From: Micromonospora noduli
Lineage (GTDB): Bacteria; Actinomycetota; Actinomycetes; Mycobacteriales; Micromonosporaceae
Direction: 5' to 3'
DNA: 64,000 bases
Assembly (NCBI RefSeq): GCF_003264365.1
Contig: NZ_PYAK01000011.1
Location: forward strand, 62,001-126,000
Made by a program: the position numbers and the translations under genes. Numbering within the stretch: position 1 is the first letter of the stretch; each line of letters opens with the position of its first letter. Positions 42,684-51,409 of this stretch are shown one piece after another. Under the pieces are notes generated by a model, which was not told where the DNA came from, made no database searches, and was given only the letters and a program-made list of their open reading frames with translations.

Positions 42684-44720
42684 TCAGCCCTTCACCGCGC
42701 CCGCGGTGAGCCCCTCGGTCAGGAAGCGCTGCCCGAGGGCGTACATGATCACCACGGGGATGCTGACGAGCAGCGACGCCGCGGCGAGTTGTCCTTGCGG
42801 CACGACGTCTCCGGCGATCATCGATTGCATCCCCACCGGAAGCGTCTTGTACTCGTCCTTCGTGATGAACACGAAGGCGAAGAGGAACTCGTTCCAGGCG
42901 TTGGTCAGGGTGAAGAGCGCGACCGCCAGCAGCCCTGGCTTGGCCAGCGGCAGCACCACCCGGCCGAACGCCTGGATGCGGCTGCAACCGTCGACCAGCG
43001 CGGCCTCCTCCAACTCGATGGGGATCGACGAGAAGTACCCCACCAGCAGCCAGGTGGCGAACGGCAGCGTGAAGGTCGGGTACGTCACCACCAGGGACCA
43101 CAACGAGTCGGTGAGCCGGGCGCCGATGAGCATCTGGTACAGCGGGATGAACAGCAGCGCGCCCGGCATCACGTAGGTGAGCAGCACCGTGACGGTGAAG
43201 CCCTGCGCCCCGCGGAACCGCAGCCGGGCCAGCGCGTACCCCGCAAGAGCGGCGCAGACCAGTGCCACAGCTGTCGACGCCGCGGACACCAGCAGGGTGT
43301 TGAGATACCAGCGACCGAACGGCTGGTTGTCGAACAGGGCGCCGAACTGCTCAAGCGTCCACGGCGTCGGCCACAGGTCGTCGGTACGCATGACGACCTG
43401 GCCCTCGGACTTGAAGGCCGTGACGGCGATCCAGTACAGCGGGCCCAGCACGAAGAAGAGCAGGCCGGCCAGCGCGGCCCAGGAACCCAGGCCCGACACC
43501 ACCGAGGACGAACGGCGACCACCTCGGGACTGAAGGGTCGAGACCACCCGGCCGACCCCCGCCGCGATCAGCAGGATCACACCGAGGACCACCGCAGCCT
43601 TCCAGAAGATCTGCGGAGACGCCCAGGCCAGCAGGCCGGTGACCAGCGCGGCGACGACCCACGGCAGCGCCTTCCGCGCCGTCGCTGCCCACCGCCGTGC
43701 CCCGATCCACCGCGCTGTCCGACGTCGCCGGGGCAGTCTGATGTTGGTGTCCTGGCGCAACAACCGGACCAGCACGAACACCAGCCCGCCGATGATCGGC
43801 AGCATGACGAGCGTGACCGCCGCGCCCGCGCCGTACTGAAGCTGCAGGATGGCCTTCGAGTAGGCGATGAGCACGTACGGCGCTGTCACGTCGCCCGGGC
43901 CGCCCTGCGTCAGCAACCAGACCAGGTCGAAGTTGTTGAACGTCCAGATCGACGACAGGGTCACCGTCACGGTGATCACGTGGCGTAGTCCGGGCAGCGT
44001 CACGCTTCTGAACCGCTGCCACGCCGAGGCGCCGTCGATGGTCGCCGCCTCGTAGAGGTCCGCCGGGATGGCCTTCAACCCCGCGAGGAAACAGACGGTG
44101 AAGAACGGCACCCCCTTCCAGACGTTGACGAGGATCACCGAGGGCATGGCCAGCGACGGGTCGGACAGCCAGCCCGCGGGCCAGCTGTCGACCAGGTGGG
44201 CGCTGGCCAGCAGCGGCCCGATTCCGGTGGCGGTGAGCAGCGTGTTGACGCTGCCGAAGATCGGGTCGAGTAGCGCACGCCAGCTGAACGCCGTCACCAC
44301 CGTCGGCACCACCCACGGCACCAGGAGCAGCCCGGCCAGCACGGCCCGCCCGCGGCGGCGATGGTGCAGCAGCAGGGCCGCGGCCAACCCCAGCACGACC
44401 TTGAAAACCTCGGCGTACGCGGTGAAGACGAACGAGTTCACCACGCCGGTGTGGAACTGGTCGTCGCCGACGAGCGCGAGGTAGTTGTCCAGGCCGACGA
44501 AGACGCTGTCCTGCCCGTGCCGTTCGGTGGTGCTGGTGATGATCGATCGGGCGATCGGCACGAGAACGAGCCCGCCGACCAGCACGGCCATCGGCGCCAG
44601 GAACAGTGCCGCGAGTCGCCAGTCACGACCCAGCCGCCGCTGGACCGCGGTGAGGGAGCCAGGTCCCGACGGCGGGGATTTCCTCGCCGTCGGGACCCGC
44701 GCAGGACGGACCGAGCTCAC
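42684..44720 (-). CDS. Fused sugar ABC permease (MalF-type plus MalG-type in one chain)
   Basis: A 678-residue membrane protein that carries both permease subunits of a carbohydrate importer. Residues about 30-325 are MalF-like with the EAA loop YEAATIDGASAWQRFRSVTLP. Residues about 410-678 are MalG-like with EEAALVDGCSRIQAFGRVVLP and the tail GLTAGAVKG. A linker of about 80 residues contains two extra hydrophobic segments (about 350-395), so the second half may keep its normal topology. No frame break is needed. Its ATG overlaps the binding-protein stop by 4 nt and the 5' coding region contains a 13-bp stem-loop. Confidence 0.88.
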   Translation of the reverse strand: MSSVRPARVPTARKSPPSGPGSLTAVQRRLGRDWRLAALFLAPMAVLVGGLVLVPIARSIITSTTERHGQDSVFVGLDNYLALVGDDQFHTGVVNSFVFTAYAEVFKVVLGLAAALLLHHRRRGRAVLAGLLLVPWVVPTVVTAFSWRALLDPIFGSVNTLLTATGIGPLLASAHLVDSWPAGWLSDPSLAMPSVILVNVWKGVPFFTVCFLAGLKAIPADLYEAATIDGASAWQRFRSVTLPGLRHVITVTVTLSSIWTFNNFDLVWLLTQGGPGDVTAPYVLIAYSKAILQLQYGAGAAVTLVMLPIIGGLVFVLVRLLRQDTNIRLPRRRRTARWIGARRWAATARKALPWVVAALVTGLLAWASPQIFWKAAVVLGVILLIAAGVGRVVSTLQSRGGRRSSSVVSGLGSWAALAGLLFFVLGPLYWIAVTAFKSEGQVVMRTDDLWPTPWTLEQFGALFDNQPFGRWYLNTLLVSAASTAVALVCAALAGYALARLRFRGAQGFTVTVLLTYVMPGALLFIPLYQMLIGARLTDSLWSLVVTYPTFTLPFATWLLVGYFSSIPIELEEAALVDGCSRIQAFGRVVLPLAKPGLLAVALFTLTNAWNEFLFAFVFITKDEYKTLPVGMQSMIAGDVVPQGQLAAASLLVSIPVVIMYALGQRFLTEGLTAGAVKG
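44662..44697 (-). promoter_or_regulatory. Stem-loop in the first codons of the fused permease
   Basis: Perfect 13-bp arms (44662-44674 and 44685-44697, GGTCCCGACGGCG) with a 10-nt loop, starting 23 nt inside the permease gene. Position and strength suggest uneven expression of the binding protein and the permease. Confidence 0.6.
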
Positions 44721-46147
44721 TGCGGCAGCCCCTGCTGGTTGAAGATCTGCACCATCTTCGCGTGGGCGGCCGTCACGGCCTGCGCCGGCGCCGTTCCCTG
44801 GACGACCTGCTGCATCATGTCGGTGAGGACGTAGGCCGACCCCACCGCCTGCTGGCCCGCGCTGGCCTTCTGCGGGAAGGCCAGGCCGTTCTTCGTGTTC
44901 AGCGGCAGCTTCAATTCGGTGATCTTGCGCAGCATGGGGAACGCCGGGTCGCCGCTGGTGAAGAACGGGTCGGCGTCCCAGACCTTCTCCCAGGCGGGCA
45001 TCACCAGGCCGGGTGCTTCCTTCGCGACCCCGAGCAGCGCGGGCGCGCTGACCAGGTACTGGGCCAGGAGCTTGGCGAGCGCGGGGTTCTTGGCGCCCTT
45101 GAAGACGACGAAGCCCTGCGACTGGCCGAGCAGCAGCGGGTTGTCGGTCGCCGGTCCGATGCAGTCGGAGAACACGTGGGTGTTCGCGTGCACCGGGTTC
45201 TTCTTGGTCCTGGAGTCCGCGTAGACGCTGAACTGGTTGCGGGTGTAACCGAGGATCCCGGCGAGCCAGTTCTCGTTGTTGCTGGTGTCGGTCCAGCTGG
45301 CGATTCCCGGCGGCAACATCCGCTTGTACTTGGGGTTGGTGTAGATGTCGCCGAGGAAGGTCACCGCCTGCACCGTTTCCGGTGAGTTGAAGGTGACCTT
45401 CCGGCCGTCGTTCGCGGCGATCGACCCGCCGTAGGCGTTGATCAGCGCCTCGATCATTCCGTTGCCGTCACCGGACCGGTTCACCGTCATGCCCCAGCCG
45501 AAACGGCGCTTGGCCGGATCGGAGATCTCCAGGCACAGGTCCCGCAGCTCCTCCCAGCTGTAGATGTCCTTGGGGGTGATGCCCTTGTCCTGCATCCAGT
45601 CCTTGCGCAGGAACGACCCGATCCCGATGAAGTGGTACGGGATGGCGAACCACTTGCCGTCGAAGACGCAGAAGTTCTTGGCCTCGGCGCAGGGTTCGCC
45701 GTACTTGGCGGTCAGCGCCTTGACGACGTCCGTCACGTCCTCCAGGTCGCCCAGCGCCTGGAACTGCGCGACGAACCGCGAGTCGGTCATGAACGCCAGG
45801 TCACGGGCCACCCCGCCCTTGACCTCCGCGTCGATCTTGGCCACCACGTCACCGGCGTCGGCCTGGACCAGACTGTTCTCGATCTTCGTTCCGGTGGTGT
45901 CGGCGAACTTCCTGATCGAGCTGTCGAGGGCTTCGTTCGCCGTCGTCGAGTACAGCTTCTGCGACAGCATGCCCATCGAGGAGCCCTTCATCGCCGCCGC
46001 GGCGTCGATCAGCTCCTGCGGAACTTCCGCCTGCACCCTGGTGGGCGATTCGGAACCGTCCCCACACGCGGCCAGACCGGCCGCGCCGAGCACCCCCACC
46101 CCCATCCCCAGAAAGCCGCGCCGTGACCACCCCGACTTGTCCTCCAT
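44717..46147 (-). CDS. Tat-exported sugar-binding lipoprotein of the second ABC system
   Basis: A 476-residue extracellular binding protein. The signal has a twin-arginine motif (WSRRGFLGMG) and a lipobox (GLAACGD), so it is exported folded and lipid-anchored. The binding domain includes the hinge FVVFKGAKNPALAKLLAQYL. The ATG at 46147 follows GGAGG; a longer frame to 46183 adds a non-signal extension. It precedes the fused permease and lies downstream of an IclR gene. The sugar is unknown; no glycosidase is adjacent. Confidence 0.9.
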   Translation of the reverse strand: MEDKSGWSRRGFLGMGVGVLGAAGLAACGDGSESPTRVQAEVPQELIDAAAAMKGSSMGMLSQKLYSTTANEALDSSIRKFADTTGTKIENSLVQADAGDVVAKIDAEVKGGVARDLAFMTDSRFVAQFQALGDLEDVTDVVKALTAKYGEPCAEAKNFCVFDGKWFAIPYHFIGIGSFLRKDWMQDKGITPKDIYSWEELRDLCLEISDPAKRRFGWGMTVNRSGDGNGMIEALINAYGGSIAANDGRKVTFNSPETVQAVTFLGDIYTNPKYKRMLPPGIASWTDTSNNENWLAGILGYTRNQFSVYADSRTKKNPVHANTHVFSDCIGPATDNPLLLGQSQGFVVFKGAKNPALAKLLAQYLVSAPALLGVAKEAPGLVMPAWEKVWDADPFFTSGDPAFPMLRKITELKLPLNTKNGLAFPQKASAGQQAVGSAYVLTDMMQQVVQGTAPAQAVTAAHAKMVQIFNQQGLPQ

Positions 46148-46580
46148 GGACACCCGCCTCCTTTTTCCTGCGCACGGCTGCACGCCGAAGGCCTAGCCGG
46201 CGAACACCGCGATGGTTGTGTTGCAGTTGGTTTCTGCCGGCGACCACCGAGGGACGCCCGTCGAGATCAGTGCCTTCGTGGGTTCCTGCGCTGGTGAGCG
46301 GGCCCGCCCGTCATCGTGGGACGTCCGCTCACGCGCGCTTCGTCGAAGCCACCCGAGACATGTCGGATGGCGCTCTCCGGGTAGCGCGACGAGGTGGGGC
46401 GATCGGCGACCGGGCCGAGGCAGCAGCGCTGGCGTTCCAGTTCGGTCGGGTCACAGGACCACCGCCGTTCGAGATTTCGAACTAGGTTCGATATACCGTA
46501 TCGAGTGGTCGCGACGCTAGGGCAGTGCCATGAGCAATGTCAATGTTTCGATGTTGTTTCGACCGAAAGCGGGAGGGTGC
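46148..46580. other. Long leader between IclR and the binding-protein gene
   Basis: 433 nt without a gene. The part near 46470-46560 is AT-richer and holds two dyads; the rest up to the start codon is a GC-rich leader about 330 nt long with no recognised riboswitch. Confidence 0.5.
46477..46504 (-). promoter_or_regulatory. Two overlapping dyads, candidate IclR operator
   Basis: TCGAAC-TAG-GTTCGA (46477-46491) overlaps TCGATA-TACCG-TATCGA (46488-46504). They lie upstream of the binding-protein gene and just after the end of the IclR gene. Confidence 0.45.
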
Positions 46581-47351
46581 CTACCGAGGTTGCGCCCGGT
46601 AACCCATTCGAGTCGACAGCACAGCCGCTCCCTCGCGAACCAGCCCGGTCCACTCCACCTGCACCTGAGGCGTCCAACGAATGATCGGTGCGGACAGACT
46701 CATCCCAGCGATGATGGTGCCGGTATGGTCCCGGATCCCCGCAGCGACACAGCGCATCGCGGTGTCCGACTCACCGATGTCGACAGCGACACCCTCCACC
46801 CGGACACGGTTCAGATGCTCACGAAGAAGATCCGGGTCGGTGATGCTGTCCGGCGTCATGCCCGGCAGAGGGCCCTTCAGCAGGACGGCGTCCAGGTCCG
46901 CCTGGCCGAGAGCCGACAGCAGTACCTTGCCGACGGCCGTGCAGTGAGCGGGCAGCCGCAGCCCGACCCCGGAAACCATCCGAACGGGGTGGGTGCTGTC
47001 GAACTTGACGAGATAGATGACATCGGCGCCGTCGAGCACCGCCACATGAACCGCCTCGTCGCACGCGGCGGCCATGTCCCGCGCGACGCCCTGCGCCTCG
47101 CGTACCAGATCAAGCCGGCCCGCGAACGCCGCGCCCAGCTGGAACAGCGGCATGCCGAGCCGATACTGCACAGGCTGACCCGGTATGGAGATCAGGTACG
47201 CGCGAGCCTCGAGCGTCACGAGCAACTCGTGGACAGTCGTGCGCGGCAGGTCGAGTCGCTCCATCACCTGGCGGGCCGACAGCTGGGGGCAGTCCAGGAA
47301 CAGTTCGAGGACGTCGAGGGCGCGGATGACCGCCGGTACCACACGGGGCAT
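46581..47351 (-). CDS. IclR-family transcriptional regulator
   Basis: A 256-residue regulator. The N-terminal winged helix (VIRALDVLELFLDCPQLSARQVMERLDLPRTTVHELLVTL) is followed by the IclR effector domain, with AHCTAVGKVLLSAL near residue 135 typical. It is upstream of, and on the same strand as, the second sugar ABC system, which it probably controls. The ATG at 47351 follows AAGGGA; the frame extends to 47387 without a site. Confidence 0.9.
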   Translation of the reverse strand: MPRVVPAVIRALDVLELFLDCPQLSARQVMERLDLPRTTVHELLVTLEARAYLISIPGQPVQYRLGMPLFQLGAAFAGRLDLVREAQGVARDMAAACDEAVHVAVLDGADVIYLVKFDSTHPVRMVSGVGLRLPAHCTAVGKVLLSALGQADLDAVLLKGPLPGMTPDSITDPDLLREHLNRVRVEGVAVDIGESDTAMRCVAAGIRDHTGTIIAGMSLSAPIIRWTPQVQVEWTGLVREGAAVLSTRMGYRAQPR

Positions 47352-47556
47352 GTCGATAGTCCCTTCGCAGTGCCGGACCCGTGTCAACGATCTTCACGCG
47401 GGCCAGCACCTGAAGAGGATATCTACGTCGGCTCCCGGCGCCAGGTGCCGAACTCGTCGTCGATGGGAGCCGTCTGGACGGCGCGGCGATCGGCAGCCGC
47501 TGCCATCTGTCCGGATCGCCGCCCGCCCGAAACATCTCGGACGGGCGGCGAAGGGC

Positions 47557-48459
47557 TCAGCTCTGGCTGACCAGGCCGGCGTCGACCACGTACTCTCCGC
47601 CGTGCACGGCCTGGAATTCGGCGCTGGCGACCAGCAGGGTCGGCTCGAACTGGTACGACCTCACGATGTCCGAGTCCGTGGCGTCGTCACCCACGTCTGC
47701 GACACTCCGGCCGTACGTGGCGGCTGCTTCCAGCCGGACCTCGTACAGCAGCTCGGTGCGGGCGGTGATCGACCAGGTTCCGTCCGGGTTGACGGTGGCC
47801 GAGCCACCGCCAATCGCCTGTCGCTGCGGACTCGACAGACTCACCTCCAACACGCCGTCCGGGCCACCGGCGATGGCCGGCTCATCCGCCTCGCGCTGCC
47901 CATCCCGGTCAAGGTCGTGCCACACACTGCCGCGGATGACGCACGTGCCCGAGATCGCCACCGTGACGGATTCGGTGTTGTTGTCGGTGTTCGTCTCGCG
48001 GCGTTGCGGGGTGATGCTCGTGGTGATGGGCACCCTGCTGCCCGGTGTCGCGCCGGCCACGACGAACGGCACGAACAGCCGGCTCGCCCGACCACCGGCC
48101 GCCAATTGCGGATACGAGCACGTGTAGCTCGTCGTGCTCACTGCCGTGCAGGTCCAGCCAGGGGCACCGACCGACGGGGTCGTTGTCCTGAGCCCCGCGG
48201 GCACCGCGACAGTGACGCTGATCGGGTCCGACGCTCCGGTGCCGTAGTTCCGGATGTCGATCTCGGCGGAGAAGGTCTCGCCCTCCGCCGGATTCAGCAC
48301 GTCGGTCATCATCAGATCGACGACCAGATCGGGCTGGAGTCGCCCGGCCGCCACCGCGTCGGCCGGAGCAAGTGCCGCCGCGCCCCCGACGAGGGCGAGG
48401 GTGGCCAGCGAGGTGGAGAAGGTACGTCGGATCGAGCGGGAAAGGGAACGAGGGCGCAT
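47557..48459 (-). CDS. Exported CARDB/SdrD-like surface protein
   Basis: A 300-residue protein with a signal peptide (about residues 1-38, ADAVAA). A CARDB/DUF11-like Ig module (about 45-170, LQPDLVVDLMMTDVLNPAEG with NTDNNTESVTV) is followed by an SdrD B-like unit (GSVWHDLDRDGQREADEPAIAG, about 178-200), which often binds calcium. The C-terminus has no LPXTG motif or membrane helix, so attachment is unclear. It is a single gene with no operon partner. Confidence 0.78.
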   Translation of the reverse strand: MRPRSLSRSIRRTFSTSLATLALVGGAAALAPADAVAAGRLQPDLVVDLMMTDVLNPAEGETFSAEIDIRNYGTGASDPISVTVAVPAGLRTTTPSVGAPGWTCTAVSTTSYTCSYPQLAAGGRASRLFVPFVVAGATPGSRVPITTSITPQRRETNTDNNTESVTVAISGTCVIRGSVWHDLDRDGQREADEPAIAGGPDGVLEVSLSSPQRQAIGGGSATVNPDGTWSITARTELLYEVRLEAAATYGRSVADVGDDATDSDIVRSYQFEPTLLVASAEFQAVHGGEYVVDAGLVSQS

Positions 48460-48645
48460 AGGTTCCTCACGTCGCGGGTGACGGCCCTCCCAGGACGGTG
48501 AAGGCCGGACTGGAGATCAAGATCTCCACTCATCCGGCGTCGTCGATCAGCCCGGCGTTACACAGAGCCGGTGTCAGTTGTGCCTGTCCCCTATGCTGCG
48601 CCAGGCAGTTGGTGTGAGCAGTCCATTTAGGGGGCGCGGAGCCGC

Positions 48646-49371
48646 ATGGCCGACGAGATCAAGTACGAGTACAAGACCGTACGGCCAGTTCGCGGCACCG
48701 ACGGCTGGGTCATCTCGAAGATGCAGAAGGATGGCTGGGAGCTCGTGCAACAAGCACCAGGCACGCTTCGCTCCACCGTCAACTTCCGTCGGCCAAAGAA
48801 GCCGCAGCCGTGGCTCCAGATCGGCGCGGCGGCCGCCGTCCTCGTGATCCTGGCCGTCGTCATCGGCGCCGCCTCGGCACTCGGCGGCGAAGACGAAAAG
48901 AAGCACGAGTCAGACAAGTCGACGGCTGCTGTGAGCGAGAAACCGTCTGCTACGCCGGCTCCGACCGCTGTCGAGTCGGCTGCCACTGAGGTGATCACGC
49001 CGCAGAACAATCCGGAGTTCGCCGCGCTGCTGAAGGCGGACGATTGCGACGACGCGAACGTGGCCTTCGCGACCAGGTACGAGGGCAAGACGGTCGCGTT
49101 CAACGGCTCGATCGTGAACATGGCACCGCACGGTGACTACGACACCCGCTACGACTTCCTCCTGGGCCCAGGCGACAAGGGCCCGAACACGACGACCGGC
49201 CCGGCCTTCAAGTACGAGGACGTCAACATCCTTGACCTGAAACTAACCGGCAAGCAGATCCCCGCCACCGTTGGCGTAGGCGACAAGTTCCGCTTCGTCG
49301 CCGAGATAGGCGAGTTCAAAACCGCCCAGTGCCTCTTCCTCCTCGACCCGGTCTCGACGGAAGTCCGGTAG
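48646..49371 (+). CDS. Membrane-anchored DUF4839 protein
   Basis: A 241-residue protein. A cytoplasmic N-terminal segment (YKTVRPVRGTDGWVISKMQKDGWELVQ) resembles DUF4177. One membrane helix (about residues 57-80) and a charged linker lead to a DUF4839-like extracytoplasmic domain with the family motifs ITPQNNPEFAALL and GDYDTRYDFLLGPGD. Function unknown. Base composition is a little less GC-rich than the flanks. Confidence 0.78.
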   Translation: MADEIKYEYKTVRPVRGTDGWVISKMQKDGWELVQQAPGTLRSTVNFRRPKKPQPWLQIGAAAAVLVILAVVIGAASALGGEDEKKHESDKSTAAVSEKPSATPAPTAVESAATEVITPQNNPEFAALLKADDCDDANVAFATRYEGKTVAFNGSIVNMAPHGDYDTRYDFLLGPGDKGPNTTTGPAFKYEDVNILDLKLTGKQIPATVGVGDKFRFVAEIGEFKTAQCLFLLDPVSTEVR

Positions 49372-49846
49372 TCAAGATGGGCCAGCCGCGTCACTACCGG
49401 ACCAGTTTGCCCGGTGATCATCTAGGCGGACATGTCACGGCCGGACCTTGATCCGCCGAACTCCGGCTGCGTCGCAGCGTCGGTCCCGCAACCGGCGGCC
49501 GTCGAACCTGCGCCTCAGTCCTGGCCGACCTGGACGTTCACCCCCTGGTGGCGATGCAGATCTTCGGCACGCCCAGTTCTGGCCCCGATCACGGCAATAG
49601 CGGCCCCACAATGGGCCGCTGACCTGCATAAGAGTGGGCCGCCAGGGACCCGAACCCTGAATCCCTCTCGTGCTGCGGGGATCGGGCACTTGTGCCCGGG
49701 GATCTTGCCGAGGTGACTGGGACTGAGGCCATAGGAGCGTCCACTTCGCTGGCGGCAGCGATGCCGACGACAGCGCGTGCGGGCCGTGGGGCACCCGGTC
49801 GCCGGGCTCGCCCTCTGGTGTTGTCTTCGTGGCACCATGTTGCGCT
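49372..49846. other. Gap that contains the left scar of the tRNA-Lys element
   Basis: 475 nt without a supported gene. It contains a small stem-loop (49599-49620) and the tRNA fragment at 49634; nothing else is recognised. Confidence 0.5.
49634..49661 (-). other. tRNA-Lys 3'-end duplicate, probable attL remnant
   Basis: These 28 nt match the 3' end of tRNA-Lys (51071-51098) at 27 positions, in the same orientation. They cover the T-arm and acceptor 3' strand only. The rest of a tRNA cannot be built to the right, so this is a fragment, as left by site-specific integration. Confidence 0.65.
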
Positions 49847-50731
49847 ATGGATCATCAGGGGCAGTTTCATCGTGCAGCGCTCGCGTTGGGCATCCCGGAC
49901 GACGAGGTCAGCCGGTTCATCCAGCACCTCCGTTTGTCGATCCGGTTGAGCGGGGGATCCGGCGGTGTTCCGGTCGGGCAGTTCGGTGGGTTGCCCCGGC
50001 TGCCGGTGGGCATGGACTGGCCGTCCGACGGGGTCAGTCCGTTGCCGTTCATCTTCTCGGTCGACTGTGCGGCGCTGCCAAGAATCGACGGCTTCGGCCT
50101 GCCGGCAGACGGCTCGCTGCTGTTCTTCCTGGACCACGAGCAGGCCGCTGCCACCGGGGAGCGAAGGTTCGGGCGAGTCGTGTATGTGCCGGCCGGTACC
50201 GATACCGAGCTGGCGACAGGATCCACCGACGACGAGTTCGTCGGCGAGCAGTACGACGTCGGCGCCACGCTGCGCGCTGAGTTCCCCGATTGGTTCGGGA
50301 GGGACGACGAGGACGAGGAGGACGAGGACGACCTGTCGCCCTTCCAGCAGCAGTTGGCCCGTGACCTCGAGCGTGACCTGCCGCACCTTGACGAACTCTG
50401 TGCTCTGGTCGACAAACTCTGGCCGCCTGACAACGGGTACATCAGCGCCTATATCGGCGGGTATGCCGACGAGGAAGTAATCAAGAGTATTGCGGAGCAG
50501 ACCCTCGCGTGGCGCGAGAAGACCGGCGAGATCGTCATCCCGGTCGCGAAATGGTATTCCCATGTGGAGAAGGAGACACGCCGGCTGACGAGTGAGTGGC
50601 TGTCGCTCGCCCGCTTTTCCGTAGACAACGAGCTTTATTACCGGAGCGACGGGAGTTTCGTGATCCGCCACGACGACCTGGCCGCTAGTCGGCTGGACGA
50701 GGCACTTTCCGTGGCTGAGTTGGTCCCATAG
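49847..50731 (+). CDS. DUF1963 (YwqG-like) protein, candidate cargo gene
   Basis: A 294-residue cytoplasmic protein resembling the DUF1963/YwqG family (GGLPRLPVGMDWP, LPFIFSVDCAALP, GSLLFFLDHE). Function unknown. It has an acidic run (RDDEDEEDEDD) near residue 160. Codon use is visibly less GC-rich than elsewhere in the window, consistent with transfer. It lies inside the interval bounded by the tRNA fragment and tRNA-Lys. ATG 49847 is taken; a GTG 18 nt earlier is possible and no clear ribosome site decides. Confidence 0.75.
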   Translation: MDHQGQFHRAALALGIPDDEVSRFIQHLRLSIRLSGGSGGVPVGQFGGLPRLPVGMDWPSDGVSPLPFIFSVDCAALPRIDGFGLPADGSLLFFLDHEQAAATGERRFGRVVYVPAGTDTELATGSTDDEFVGEQYDVGATLRAEFPDWFGRDDEDEEDEDDLSPFQQQLARDLERDLPHLDELCALVDKLWPPDNGYISAYIGGYADEEVIKSIAEQTLAWREKTGEIVIPVAKWYSHVEKETRRLTSEWLSLARFSVDNELYYRSDGSFVIRHDDLAASRLDEALSVAELVP

Positions 50732-50787
50732 AACACCGGCGGCGGCTGTCCCCCGTCAAGTGAAGCTGATGTGCAACGGATCAAGTG

Positions 50788-51007
50788 AAGCCCGACATCG
50801 CCGGCAGCCCGGCCGCTGGCTTCACTCGGGTGGCTTCGCTGCTTCACCTGACTGCTCACGCCGGATGGCAGAAGGACGGCACCTTCCACTCCCTGCGCCA
50901 CTTCTTCGCCACGACGTTTGATGCGCAACGGTGTCGAGCCCCAAGAGGTGCAGAAGGCGCTGAGGCACGCCAACCGGGAACCTTCCGCCGGCCAATATCC
51001 GATCTGA
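50788..51007 (+). pseudogene. Wrecked tyrosine recombinase (integrase) C-terminus
   Basis: GWQKDGTFHSLRHFFATT in one frame, containing the catalytic HxxR box, continues as LMRNGVEPQEVQKALRHA after a one-base shift at about 50919, then stops at 51005-51007. No N-terminal domain precedes it. It reads toward tRNA-Lys and ends 65 nt from it, the layout seen in tRNA-integrating elements of actinobacteria. Confidence 0.7.
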
Positions 51008-51071
51008 GTTGTGCCCCGGGTGTGCCGGATGATCTTCCGTTAGGGTTTCTGCAGCTCAGAGGGGTCTGTGG

Positions 51072-51143
51072 TGGGCCGCCAGGGACTCGAACCCTGAACC
51101 TATGGATTAAAAGTCCACAGCTCTGCCATTGAGCTAGCGGCCC
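51072..51143 (-). tRNA. trnK: tRNA-Lys (anticodon TTT)
   Basis: A full cloverleaf on the minus strand: acceptor GGGCCGC/GCGGCCC, D-arm AGCTCAATGGCAGAGCT, anticodon loop ACTTTTAAT with anticodon TTT, T-arm CAGGGTTCGAGTCCCTG and discriminator A. No CCA is encoded. Its 3' end faces the decayed integrase and served as the attachment site. Confidence 0.92.
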
Positions 51144-51409
51144 GCGCGCTCAGGTTACCCGACGGTGAGCGGCGACGGCTCTCGGCTTCCGGCCCGCCGT
51201 CGATGGCTGCGGCCGGCCGGCTGCCCCCTCACGTGATCATCACTTGTCGGCGGCACGGTCGAGGGTGCGGGGCGCTGGGTCGGTGATCGGACGTGAACCA
51301 AGCGACCTCGCGCTGTGGTGCATGGGTGTGTGTCGGTGGGGAACCAGGACCGGCATGGGATCGAGCCGATTGCCTGCCGTGGCGGCCTCCGGGGAGGAGG
51401 CCGGGCGCG

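Noticed and set aside
46530-47570. Plus-strand open frames over the IclR gene
   Set aside because: No domains, and they are antisense to a clear IclR protein with a ribosome-binding site.
49634-49705. A second functional tRNA
   Set aside because: Only the T-arm and 3' acceptor strand are present; no 5' acceptor strand or anticodon arm can be built.
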